Source: Cytophagaceae bacterium
Lineage (GTDB): Bacteria; Bacteroidota; Bacteroidia; Cytophagales; Spirosomataceae
Assembly (NCBI GenBank): GCA_027486845.1
Contig: JAIXOL010000001.1
Span: 62,001-126,000 of the forward strand
Length of the DNA: 64,000 nt
Direction: 5' to 3'
In this document: piece after piece, positions 6,990-14,729 of the stretch
Position numbering within the stretch: position 1 is the first letter of the stretch
How the letters are laid out: every line of letters begins with the position of its first letter
Position numbers and translations under genes: made by a program
The notes under the pieces: model-generated
Seen by the model: the letters and a program-made list of their open reading frames with translations, nothing else
What the model was told of the DNA's origin: nothing
The model's database searches: none

Positions 6990-8324
6990 ATGAACAAATT
7001 CATTACGACACTCCGAAACATTTGGTCAATAGAGGAGCTGAGAAAGAGAATTCTCCAGACTATATTGATTATCTTAATTTTTAGAATTGGTTCACACGTG
7101 GTTTTGCCAGGTGTTGATGTAGCAAAATTAAAAGACCTAACTGAATCTAATGGTTTGTTGGGTTTATTAAATACCCTAGTCGGTGGTGCTTTCCAAAATG
7201 CCTCAATTATGGCACTTGGAATTATGCCTTATATTTCAGCCTCAATTGCAATTCAATTGCTCACCCTTGCGCTACCATATTTTAGTAAGTTGCAAAAAGA
7301 AGGGGAGTCTGGTCGTAGAAAATTGAATCAAATTACCCGTTGGTTGACAATTATAGTAGCTGCAGCACAAGCATTAACTTATGTAAAAGCTACGATTCCA
7401 ACAGATGCGATTACAATCAGCCAGGGATTGTTTTACTTTAGTTCTGTAATTTTAATCGTGTCTGGTACTGTCATGTGTATGTGGTTAGGTGAGAGAATGA
7501 CAGAAAAAGGTGTTGGTAATGGAATTTCAATGATGATTATGATTGGAATTGTTTCAAGATTTCCCGGTGCAATTATTGGTGAAGCTCAATCAAGAGGCGG
7601 TAACGGTCAAATTCTTTTCTTTGTACTTGAATTAGTAGCTTTATTTTTGGTTGTTTTATTTGCAGTTGCTATTACGCAAGCCACAAGACGAATACCTGTG
7701 CAATATGCAAAACAGATTGTTGGTAACAAGGTAGTAACAGGTCAGCGTCAGTATTTACCATTAAAGTTAAATATTGCTGGTGTAATGCCAATTATTTTTG
7801 GTCAGGCATTAATGTTTATACCTGGTTTAGTGTTAACATATTTGGCTGAAAGTACCAAAAGTGATACTTTTCAAAGCTGGGCTATTATTATGAATAGTCC
7901 AACCTCATGGCAATATTGTTTAATTTATGCAATTTTGATTATTGGTTTTACATTTTTTTATACGGCAATTTCGATTAATCCTAATCAAATAGCTGATGAT
8001 ATGAAGCGTGGGGGTGGGTTTATTCCTGGTATAAAGCCTGGTCAACCAACATCTGATTTTGTAGCAAATGTTTTAGATAGAATCACTTTGCCAGGTGGTG
8101 TTCTTTTAGCTGTGATTGCGATCTTACCTGCATTTGCTGGTTTATTAGGAATGACTCAAGGCTTTGCATCTTTCTTTGGTGGAACTTCATTATTGATTCT
8201 AGTTGGTGTTGTTTTAGATACATTGCAGCAAATTGAGAGTTATTTATTAATGAAGCGTTATGAAGGTTTAATGCAATCTGGACGTGTTCAGGGTCGTCAA
8301 ATTGATGCTGGTGTTACGGCCTAA
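6990..8324 (+). CDS. secY: protein translocase subunit SecY
   Basis: 444 residues with about ten hydrophobic membrane segments. Typical SecY features are the N-terminal WSIEELRKRILQTILII, the plug-region ALGIMPYISASIAIQLLT, and the cytosolic loop GGGFIPGIKPGQPT. SecY is the channel of the Sec translocon with SecE and SecG. Here it presumably exports the many signal-peptide proteins of the downstream PUL as well. It sits in the standard place after rplO and 20 bp before map. Confidence 0.98.
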   Translation: MNKFITTLRNIWSIEELRKRILQTILIILIFRIGSHVVLPGVDVAKLKDLTESNGLLGLLNTLVGGAFQNASIMALGIMPYISASIAIQLLTLALPYFSKLQKEGESGRRKLNQITRWLTIIVAAAQALTYVKATIPTDAITISQGLFYFSSVILIVSGTVMCMWLGERMTEKGVGNGISMMIMIGIVSRFPGAIIGEAQSRGGNGQILFFVLELVALFLVVLFAVAITQATRRIPVQYAKQIVGNKVVTGQRQYLPLKLNIAGVMPIIFGQALMFIPGLVLTYLAESTKSDTFQSWAIIMNSPTSWQYCLIYAILIIGFTFFYTAISINPNQIADDMKRGGGFIPGIKPGQPTSDFVANVLDRITLPGGVLLAVIAILPAFAGLLGMTQGFASFFGGTSLLILVGVVLDTLQQIESYLLMKRYEGLMQSGRVQGRQIDAGVTA

Positions 8325-8344
8325 AAATTATAGACATTTCAGTC

Positions 8345-9154
8345 ATGGGTAAAAAAGATAAAATAATTTATCTAAAGTCTGAAGAGGAATTAGAGATTAT
8401 TAGAGTTAATGGACAGATTTTAGGTAAAGCTCATGCCGAAGTTGCTAAATTAGTAGAACCTGGTGTTACAACTAAAGTTCTTGATAAAATAGCTTTTGAA
8501 TATATCAAAGATAATTCTGCTAAACCATCTTTTTTGAATTACAATGGTTTTCCTGCTAGTCTGTGTATATCAGTTAATGATGTAGTTGTTCATGGGATTC
8601 CGAGTAATAGAGAATTAATTGATGGAGATATTGTTTCTGTTGATTGTGGGGTATATAAAAACGGTTTTCATGCTGATAGTGCTTATACCTACACTGTCGG
8701 AGAAGTTCAAAGTGATGTACTTGATTTATTGAAACATACTTATCGTTCTTTGTTTAAAGGTATTGAACAGGCCAAAGTTGGTAATCGAGTAGGTGATGTA
8801 AGTTTTGCTGTTCAAAACTATGCTGAAATACACCGCTACGGTGTTGTTAGAGAATTAGTTGGTCATGGAGTTGGAAAGTACTTACACGAGTCTCCGGAAG
8901 TTCCTAACTTTGGTAAACGTGGAAATGGTCCAAAACTTCTCGAAGGAATGGTAATTGCTATTGAGCCAATGATTACTTTGGGTAGACGAGCCGTTGTTCA
9001 GGAAAATGATAATTGGACAATTCGTACAGAGGATCGTAGACAGGCAGCTCATTTTGAGCATACAGTAGTTGTTAGAAAAAACACTGCTGAAATTTTGACT
9101 ACTTTTCAATATATTGAGGAAGTTTTATCAAGGAAAAACTTAGTAATTGTATAG
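8345..9154 (+). CDS. map: methionine aminopeptidase, type I
   Basis: 269 residues, the size of type I enzymes. The pita-bread fold motifs are present: VHGIPSNRELIDGDIVSVD with the first metal Asp, FHADSAYTYTVG with the second, GHGVGKYLHESPEVPNFG with the metal His, and VIAIEPMITLG and HFEHTVVV with the Glu ligands. It removes the initiator Met from nascent proteins in the cytosol. It is commonly found between secY and infA. Confidence 0.97.
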   Translation: MGKKDKIIYLKSEEELEIIRVNGQILGKAHAEVAKLVEPGVTTKVLDKIAFEYIKDNSAKPSFLNYNGFPASLCISVNDVVVHGIPSNRELIDGDIVSVDCGVYKNGFHADSAYTYTVGEVQSDVLDLLKHTYRSLFKGIEQAKVGNRVGDVSFAVQNYAEIHRYGVVRELVGHGVGKYLHESPEVPNFGKRGNGPKLLEGMVIAIEPMITLGRRAVVQENDNWTIRTEDRRQAAHFEHTVVVRKNTAEILTTFQYIEEVLSRKNLVIV

Positions 9155-9210
9155 TACAAATACACATGGACTTTGATTCTAATATTATCAGAGTCAGCAT
9201 ATTAAATTAA

Positions 9211-9429
9211 ATGGCAAAACAATCAAATATCGAAGTTGACGGCATCATTACTGAGGCTCTTTCAAATGCAATGTTTCGTGTGCGTTTAGAGAATCAGCAT
9301 GAATTAATTGCTCATATTTCGGGTAAAATGAGAATGAATTACATTCGTATTTTGCCAGGTGATAAGGTAAGACTAGAAATGTCCCCTTATGATTTAACAA
9401 AAGCTCGTATTACGTATCGTTATAAATAA
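9211..9429 (+). CDS. infA: translation initiation factor IF-1
   Basis: 72 residues, the exact IF-1 length. The single S1/OB-fold domain is clear: [39 protein letters not shown] and the C-terminal [15 protein letters not shown]-1 occupies the 30S A site during initiation. The 87 bp gap to rpmJ begins with the palindrome TTGGTTAACCAA (9437-9448), which has no evident role. Confidence 0.98.
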   Translation: MAKQSNIEVDGIITEALSNAMFRVRLENQHELIAHISGKMRMNYIRILPGDKVRLEMSPYDLTKARITYRYK

Positions 9430-9516
9430 TGCTGAATTGGTTAACCAAATGCTTGTATGAATGTTTTTCTATATTCATCAACATAAACGTTTCCCATTTC
9501 AATAATTCAAAAAAAA

Positions 9517-9633
9517 ATGAAAGTAAAAGCGTCGGTTAAGAAGCGTAGTGCTGAATGTAAAGTTATCCGTAGAAAGGGTAAAATTTATGTTATTAACAAA
9601 AAGAATCCTAAGTTTAAACAAAGACAAGGCTAA
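9517..9633 (+). CDS. rpmJ: 50S ribosomal protein L36
   Basis: A 38-residue gene from ATG at 9517 to TAA at 9631-9633: [20 protein letters not shown], then [18 protein letters not shown]. The length, basic character and terminal KFKQRQG are diagnostic of L36. Only one of the Cys ligands of the zinc form remains (C14), so this is the non-zinc type. It ends 5 bp before rpsM, the usual arrangement. Confidence 0.97.
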   Translation: MKVKASVKKRSAECKVIRRKGKIYVINKKNPKFKQRQG

Positions 9634-9638
9634 TTTCT

Positions 9639-10013
9639 ATGAGGATTGCAGGTGTTGATATCCCAGACAAAAAGAGAGGCGAAATCGCCCTTACGTACAT
9701 CTACGGTATTGGCCGTAGTGCCTCACAAAAAATTCTAACAAAGGCTAATATCAATTACGATAAAAAAGCTGGCGAGTGGAATGACAGTGAAGCTAATGCC
9801 ATTCGTGGTATCATTACGGAAGAAATGACTGTTGAAGGTCAGTTGCGTTCAGAAGTACAACTTGCTATCAAGCGATTGATGGACATTGGTTGTTATCGTG
9901 GTGTTCGTCACCGTAAAGGTCTACCGCTTCGTGGTCAACGTACCAAAAACAACTCACGTACCCGTAAAGGTAAGCGTAAAACTGTTGCAAACAAGAAGAA
10001 AGCAACTAAGTAA
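9639..10013 (+). CDS. rpsM: 30S ribosomal protein S13
   Basis: 124 residues beginning [20 protein letters not shown], with [12 protein letters not shown] (helix-two-turn-helix region) and the signature [21 protein letters not shown]13 lies in the 30S head, contacts P-site tRNA and forms bridges with the 50S subunit. It starts the alpha-operon part: rpsM-rpsK-rpsD-rpoA-rplQ. Confidence 0.98.
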   Translation: MRIAGVDIPDKKRGEIALTYIYGIGRSASQKILTKANINYDKKAGEWNDSEANAIRGIITEEMTVEGQLRSEVQLAIKRLMDIGCYRGVRHRKGLPLRGQRTKNNSRTRKGKRKTVANKKKATK

Positions 10014-10074
10014 ACCTTAGCTCATGATTGAGTTTAAAGATGGATTTTTTATAATAGGGTAAAAAGTCGAACAG

Positions 10075-10094
10075 AGTACAGGTTTTTCTGTACT
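10075..10094 (+). promoter_or_regulatory. hairpin in the rpsM-rpsK gap
   Basis: AGTACAG (10075-10081) and CTGTACT (10088-10094) pair perfectly around the loop GTTTTT. No T-run follows, so it is not a simple terminator. It sits 29 bp before the rpsK start and could affect message stability or translation. Confidence 0.4.
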
Positions 10095-10123
10095 GCCAAT
10101 CATTTTAACAATGTTTTGTCACA

Positions 10124-10519
10124 ATGGCACAAGCAAAAAGAAAAGATAAAGCCAAAAAGAGAGTTGTGATTGTTGAGCCAGTAGGTGAAGTACATATCAG
10201 AGCTTCATTCAATAACATCATTATTTCTGTTACAAACAGCCAAGGTCAAGTTATTTCTTGGGGTTCAGCGGGTAAAATGGGTTTTAAGGGTTCAAAGAAA
10301 AATACACCTTACGCTGCACAAATGGCAGCTCAGAGTTGTGCTCAAGTAGCTTACGAAGCAGGAATGCGTAAAGCTGAAGTTTTTGTAAAGGGACCTGGTT
10401 CTGGGCGTGAGTCTGCAATCCGTACTATTCAAAACTCTGGTATTGAAGTTACCACAATTACTGATGTGACGCCACTTCCACATAATGGATGTCGCCCACC
10501 GAAGCGTAGAAGAGTTTAA
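10124..10519 (+). CDS. rpsK: 30S ribosomal protein S11
   Basis: 131 residues. The S11 signatures [40 protein letters not shown] and the C-terminal [17 protein letters not shown] are all present. S11 forms part of the 30S platform near the E-site mRNA. A 235 bp gap with several hairpins separates it from rpsD. Confidence 0.98.
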   Translation: MAQAKRKDKAKKRVVIVEPVGEVHIRASFNNIIISVTNSQGQVISWGSAGKMGFKGSKKNTPYAAQMAAQSCAQVAYEAGMRKAEVFVKGPGSGRESAIRTIQNSGIEVTTITDVTPLPHNGCRPPKRRRV

Positions 10520-10631
10520 TAGATTACAAAAGAATTTAAACATTAATTTTAGATTTACTGTTTTTGCATTTAAATTTAATATTTAGCGTTTATATTCTTT
10601 TGTTATAATAGTATATAATAATTTTCAATTG

Positions 10632-10726
10632 TTCTCGTTTTTAGACGAGAAAAGAAATAGAAGGCAGATTATTGCGATTTTGATTTTCAAAATGATTGAT
10701 AGTTTGGACATTGGGGCTAATCAATC
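10632..10726 (+). promoter_or_regulatory. three-hairpin leader before rpsD
   Basis: Three perfect 7 bp hairpins follow one another in the rpsK-rpsD gap: TTCTCGT (10632-10638)/ACGAGAA (10645-10651), ATTTTGA (10677-10683)/TCAAAAT (10687-10693), and GATTGAT (10694-10700)/ATCAATC (10720-10726). The last ends 28 nt before the rpsD start codon. S4 is a classic translational autoregulator of this operon in other bacteria, so a leader target for S4 is plausible here. Hairpins are seen; the regulatory role is inferred. Confidence 0.5.
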
Positions 10727-10754
10727 TCTATTTCATTTTAACAACCAATATAAA

Positions 10755-11360
10755 ATGGCAAGATACACAGGTCCAAAAGTAAGGATTTCAAGAAAATTCG
10801 GTGAACCAGTAATGGGAGCCCACAAAGCATTAAGTAAAAAAGCTTATCCTCCAGGTCAACACGGTAAGGGTCGTAAAAGTAAAAAATCTGAATACGGTCA
10901 GCAATTAATTGAGAAACAAAAGGTTAAATATACTTATGGTATATTGGAGCGTCAATTTGCTCGTTTCTTTCATTTGGCCTCTGTTAAAGAGGGACGTACT
11001 GGTGATAATTTATTGAAACTTTGTGAGGGTCGCTTGGATAATACAGTTTTTCGTTTAGGAATTGCTCCTACTCGTCGTGCGGCTCGTCAGTTGGTGACGC
11101 ACTGTCATATTACGGTTGATGGAGTTGTTTTAAATGTTGCATCGTTTATTTTAAAACCAGGTCAAATTGTTGGTGTGCGTGAGAAATCTAAGGCATTACT
11201 TACAATTTCTGATAGTTTAAAGGCACGTAATTCAAAACGTTATAATTGGTTAGAATGGGATGCTACTGAAATGGTTGGTAAATTTATTAACTACCCAGAG
11301 CGTGACCAAATACCTGAGAATTTCAACGAACAGGCTATCGTCGAATTATATAACAAATAA
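10755..11360 (+). CDS. rpsD: 30S ribosomal protein S4
   Basis: 201 residues from ATG at 10755 (MARYTGPKVRISRKFGEP), the normal S4 start. The frame runs open upstream to a TTG at 10629, but that extension is non-conserved and overlaps the hairpin leader, so it is not used. The S4 RNA-binding domain is visible at LCEGRLDNTVFRLGIAPTRR and ARQLVTHCHITVDG. S4 starts 30S assembly at the 16S five-way junction and often regulates its own operon. A terminator-like hairpin pair follows before rpoA. Confidence 0.97.
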   Translation: MARYTGPKVRISRKFGEPVMGAHKALSKKAYPPGQHGKGRKSKKSEYGQQLIEKQKVKYTYGILERQFARFFHLASVKEGRTGDNLLKLCEGRLDNTVFRLGIAPTRRAARQLVTHCHITVDGVVLNVASFILKPGQIVGVREKSKALLTISDSLKARNSKRYNWLEWDATEMVGKFINYPERDQIPENFNEQAIVELYNK

Positions 11361-11376
11361 TATTTGTACAGTGGTT

Positions 11377-11447
11377 ATGCCATTACTGTTAATAGCGGTA
11401 ATGGCATCACTACGTTTTTTTATTGGTGGTGTTGCTAACCACCTTTT
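11377..11447 (+). terminator. terminator-like hairpins between rpsD and rpoA
   Basis: ATGCCATTAC (11377-11386) pairs perfectly with GTAATGGCAT (11398-11407), with CACT/AGTG extending the stem. Seven T residues follow at 11415-11421. A second hairpin, GGTGGT (11425-11430)/ACCACC (11438-11443), is followed by TTTT. Because rpoA lies only 31 bp further on in the same direction, this is more likely a partial terminator or attenuator than a full stop. Confidence 0.6.
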
Positions 11448-11477
11448 AGTTAACGAAAACAAACACACTGCATACGT

Positions 11478-12467
11478 ATGTCAATATTAGCATTTCAAAT
11501 GCCTGACAAGGTTGTCATGGAAAAGGCTGACGACTTCCATGGCTTTTTCGAGTTTAAACCACTCGAAAGAGGATATGGTGTGACCATCGGAAACGCACTT
11601 CGTCGTATTTTGTTATCTTCTTTGGAAGGTTATGCAATTACATCGGTAAGATTCCCGGGGGTACTACACGAATTTTCGAGCATTGATGGAGTAGTTGATG
11701 ATGTTACAGAAATCATCCTTAACCTTAAAATGGTTCGTTTCAAAAAAGTTTCTGATTACGTAGATAATAAATTTACGGTTAGAATCAAAAACCAAGGTGT
11801 TTTGACTGCTGGTGATCTCGGTAAGTTTACACAAAGTTTTCAAATTTTAAATCCTGATTTGGTTATCGCTCGTTTAGACGACCAAAAAGAATTAGAGATT
11901 GAAATCATTGTTGATAAAGGACGTGGTTATGTTCCTGCTGACGAACAAAAACAAAATGATTTGCCAATTGGGTTTATTTCGATTGATTCTATTTTTACAC
12001 CAATCAAAAATGTTAAATATAGCATTGAGAATACGCGTGTAGAACAAAGAACAGACTACGAGAAACTCTTGCTTGAAATCAAAACGGATGGTTCAATACA
12101 TCCTGAGCGTGCTTTACAAGAATCTGCTCATATTTTGATTCAACACTTTTTGAAGTTTACGGACGAAAATATGGTATTTGATACCAAAAAAGATGACGAG
12201 GATAATATTGTTGATGAAGAATTCCTACACATGCGTAAGCTATTGAAGACTTCATTGCAAGATTTGGATTTGTCAGTTCGTGCGTACAACTGTTTAAAAT
12301 CTGCTGATATTCGTACATTGGGCGACTTGGCAAGACTTGAAGTAGCTGATATGATGAAGTTCCGTAACTTTGGTAAGAAATCTTTGACGGAATTGGAGCA
12401 ATTAGTTGCTGATAAAGGCTTACATTTCGGAATGGATGTATTGAAATATAAGCTTGATGAAGATTGA
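11478..12467 (+). CDS. rpoA: DNA-directed RNA polymerase subunit alpha
   Basis: 329 residues. The N-terminal dimerisation domain shows [20 protein letters not shown] and [16 protein letters not shown]; after a linker at about 230-245 the C-terminal domain shows [16 protein letters not shown] and [19 protein letters not shown]. The alpha dimer nucleates RNA polymerase assembly and its C domain contacts upstream DNA and activators. Both flanking gaps contain hairpins with T-runs (11377-11447 and 12479-12509), which would let its expression differ from the ribosomal genes beside it. Confidence 0.99.
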   Translation: MSILAFQMPDKVVMEKADDFHGFFEFKPLERGYGVTIGNALRRILLSSLEGYAITSVRFPGVLHEFSSIDGVVDDVTEIILNLKMVRFKKVSDYVDNKFTVRIKNQGVLTAGDLGKFTQSFQILNPDLVIARLDDQKELEIEIIVDKGRGYVPADEQKQNDLPIGFISIDSIFTPIKNVKYSIENTRVEQRTDYEKLLLEIKTDGSIHPERALQESAHILIQHFLKFTDENMVFDTKKDDEDNIVDEEFLHMRKLLKTSLQDLDLSVRAYNCLKSADIRTLGDLARLEVADMMKFRNFGKKSLTELEQLVADKGLHFGMDVLKYKLDED

Positions 12468-12478
12468 CATTAAACAGG

Positions 12479-12509
12479 TCTTCTTTCCATATGGGAGGAA
12501 GATTTTTTT
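12479..12509 (+). terminator. intrinsic terminator or attenuator between rpoA and rplQ
   Basis: TCTTCTTTCC (12479-12488), loop ATAT, and GGGAGGAAGA (12493-12502) form a 10 bp stem with two G-U pairs, followed by seven T residues (12503-12509). This is a textbook intrinsic terminator shape. It starts 12 bp after the rpoA stop, yet rplQ continues in the same direction after it, so read-through or a further promoter must serve rplQ. No clear TAnnTTTG box was found in between. Confidence 0.7.
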
Positions 12510-12617
12510 ATAGGTTATCGAATCGCAGTTATCGAGTAAATTTAATTAACAATCGTAATAGGTGGAATTGCCAAGACTGCGTAGGCTTTTTTGACCGTTA
12601 CTTACGAAATAATAACA

Positions 12618-13199
12618 ATGAGACACGGAAATAAAATCAACCATTTAGGGAGAACTCATTCTCACAGAGAAGCGATGTTGAAAAACATGGCGATTTCATT
12701 AATTCAATACAAGCGTATCGAAACAACTTTGGCCAAAGCTAAGGAATTGCGTAAATATGTTGAGCCTTTGATTACGAAATCGAAAAATGATAGCACGCAT
12801 TCACGTAGGACTGTATTCTCTTATTTGCAAGACAAAGAGGCTATCAAAACTTTATTTGGTGAAATTGCCGAGAAAGTTGCTACTCGTAATGGTGGTTATA
12901 CTCGTATCATCAAATTAGGTACACGTTTTGGTGATAATGCTGAAGTTGCCTTGATTGAATTGGTTGATTATAACGAAGCTTTATTGACTTCAGTAGAAGA
13001 AAAATCTACTAAGACACGTCGTAGCCGTCGTGGTGGTAAGAAAGCTGATGGTACTGCTGAAACTGCTGCTGTTGCTGATGAATCATCAGTTGAGGTTGTA
13101 GAAGATACTCTTGCTGTTGAGGAAGTAGTTGAAGCTAATCCTGCGGCAGAGGAAGCTACAGAAGCACCTGCTGTGGAAGGCGAAGAAGCAAAAGCGTAA
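12618..13199 (+). CDS. rplQ: 50S ribosomal protein L17 with acidic C-terminal extension
   Basis: 193 residues from ATG at 12618 ([17 protein letters not shown]), the conserved L17 start; an upstream TTG at 12591 is rejected. Residues 1 to about 120 are the L17 fold ([40 protein letters not shown]). A basic patch ([11 protein letters not shown]) is then followed by about 50 residues rich in Glu, Ala and Val, ending EGEEAKA. This extension is longer than the classic 120-130 residue L17 but occurs in frame. L17 lies near the peptide exit tunnel. It is the last gene of the superoperon. Confidence 0.96.
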   Translation: MRHGNKINHLGRTHSHREAMLKNMAISLIQYKRIETTLAKAKELRKYVEPLITKSKNDSTHSRRTVFSYLQDKEAIKTLFGEIAEKVATRNGGYTRIIKLGTRFGDNAEVALIELVDYNEALLTSVEEKSTKTRRSRRGGKKADGTAETAAVADESSVEVVEDTLAVEEVVEANPAAEEATEAPAVEGEEAKA

Positions 13200-13218
13200 T
13201 TGCTGAAAAGTTTCAAAT

Positions 13219-13250
13219 AAAAAACCTCAAGCGATAGTTTGGGGTTTTTT
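13219..13250 (+). terminator. terminator of the ribosomal superoperon
   Basis: AAAAAACCTCAA (13219-13230) pairs with TTGGGGTTTTTT (13239-13250), with one G-U pair and an eight-base loop. The right arm ends in a T-run. It lies 20 bp after the rplQ stop and closes the + strand block. Confidence 0.85.
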
Positions 13251-13387
13251 TATGTATTACTTTTTTGAAGTTTTAAGTATTTATGATAATCCTATATCAT
13301 TTTACAGTTACGATTCACTTTGATTACTTAATTGAGAAACATTTGTATTCGTAAAAATCAAATTCGTGCGGATAATATTTAAATTTA

Positions 13388-13783
13388 CTACCTCAAATCT
13401 TCCAACTGTTTGTTTATCCATGCTTCGGCTTTACTGGCATCTTCACAAATTATGTATGGAACGGGCTGATTTTGAAAACTAAAAATAGCTTTCAAAACAT
13501 TCCTAATGATGATGTTTGGAATTATATAAGCAGTACCTGCACAAAAATCTTTCATTAATTGAGTATTATCTTTCAGCCATTGAGCCTGCATTTGTTGAAA
13601 AGATAATGGAGGAAGCACCGCATTAGAGGCATCGAAGATAATGGCTAATTTTTTTTTGTGGTTGTAGGTTTGTTTTACTTCGGATAGATATAACGGAAAA
13701 TTTTCGCTGTCGGCTGATTTACCCGTGAAAGTAACTTTAATGATTGGAAATTGAGCTTCGTCAATAATAGCGTATTTTTTCAT
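13388..13783 (-). CDS. STAS-like small cytosolic protein of unknown function
   Basis: 131 residues from ATG at 13783 (MKKYAIIDEAQFPIIKVTF). A further in-frame start 14 codons upstream would add a non-conserved Ser/Asn-rich leader and is less likely. No signal peptide or membrane segment is seen. The pattern of short beta strands and helices (FPIIKVTFTG, KKKLAIIFDASN, PYIICEDASKAEAWINKQL) resembles STAS/SpoIIAA-like domains that include small phosphorelay or polarity proteins, but no catalytic or phosphorylatable Ser can be assigned. It stands alone between the superoperon terminator and a pseudogene. Confidence 0.65.
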   Translation of the reverse strand: MKKYAIIDEAQFPIIKVTFTGKSADSENFPLYLSEVKQTYNHKKKLAIIFDASNAVLPPLSFQQMQAQWLKDNTQLMKDFCAGTAYIIPNIIIRNVLKAIFSFQNQPVPYIICEDASKAEAWINKQLEDLR

Positions 13784-13986
13784 AGAATTTTGTGAGTTTT
13801 GACTGTGGCTGGATATTTTAAACACTTAACTTGAATAAACAAGCTCATTGAGTCATCCAAATATATATTTAGTTCTTTAACTTAAAAACGCACATTCTGC
13901 TTCGATTGTTTTCAGTAGTTTAGCAGTTTTTATTTTACTAAAGTATTTTTCGATTCTTTATAACCTTTCGTACATACTTTTTGTAA

Positions 13987-14658
13987 ACTCCATCTAAGCA
14001 TCTTAAAAATAAGCCAGTTTTTACCTTTGAAAAACCACAAAGAGAACGTTTGGTATTTATTCAACCAACCGAAATTTATGCCAACGTAAGTCCGATGTTG
14101 AGTAATTATGTTTTTTCACCAAATAGAACTGATAATTTTGTTATAAAAGATTTCAATAGTTCATCTGATCGACTAAGTTTTGCGGCTCAATTGGGCGTTG
14201 TTTATCCATTAAGTAAAAAACTTGATATTCGCACTTGGCTTAGTTTTATGGCTGGAAAATCTAATTTTAGTTATGGATCTTTGAATAATAGCCAAAAAGT
14301 TGTGAAAGTGATAGATGAACTAAATATTGAAGTACAGCTTGTAAATAGTGTAAATATTGAACAGCGAAATTGGCAGTATTTAGAACTTCAAAGTGATTAA
14401 TTGTATGCCTTAAAGCGGCTTCACGCTGTTTCGATTGGTTTTCGGGCGTGGGTTCAAACTTAGGCTTTGAATAAACCAGTCATTAATGGTCGAATCGGCT
14501 ATCGTATCAGTAAACCAGTTAATAATCGAGTTGCTTTGTGGCTTGAACCTTCGGTTGTGATTTCGCTTTCTTCACAAGCGTCTATCAAAAATCATTTCTT
14601 TTACCATTCAACTGGTTTTAGTCTGAATATGGGGATGAGTTTGTTGAGACAAGATTGA
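13987..14658 (+). pseudogene. decayed outer-membrane beta-barrel-type protein
   Basis: One + strand frame is coding-like from about 13987 to 14658 but has no ATG start, and stops at TAA 14398-14400 and TAG 14461-14463 interrupt it. Segments before, between and after the stops read as one protein: KPVFTFEKPQRERLVFIQP, RLSFAAQLGVVYPLSKKLDI, NGRIGYRISKPVNNRVALWL and FSLNMGMSLLRQD. Alternating hydrophobic strands and aromatic ends are typical of outer-membrane beta-barrel proteins. The N-terminal part, including any signal peptide, is missing. Two internal stops and a lost start indicate a dead gene. The exact family is not recognised. Confidence 0.65.
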
Positions 14659-14729
14659 TAAAACAAAAACTTATAAGGAGCAGCGTTTCGCACCCCTTAC
14701 AGATTTTATGTAGAAATTTGTATTCTTTC

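Noticed and set aside
9436-9472. Palindrome TTGGTTAACCAA and a following ATGAAT/ATTCAT hairpin as a terminator after infA
   Set aside because: No T-run follows either structure and rpmJ continues directly after.
10629-10754. N-terminal extension of S4 from a TTG start
   Set aside because: It overlaps the three-hairpin leader and does not resemble S4; the conserved start is the ATG at 10755.
14050-14400. A separate 116-residue gene starting with TTG
   Set aside because: The frame extends upstream and downstream as one decayed protein with stops, so it is treated as a pseudogene.
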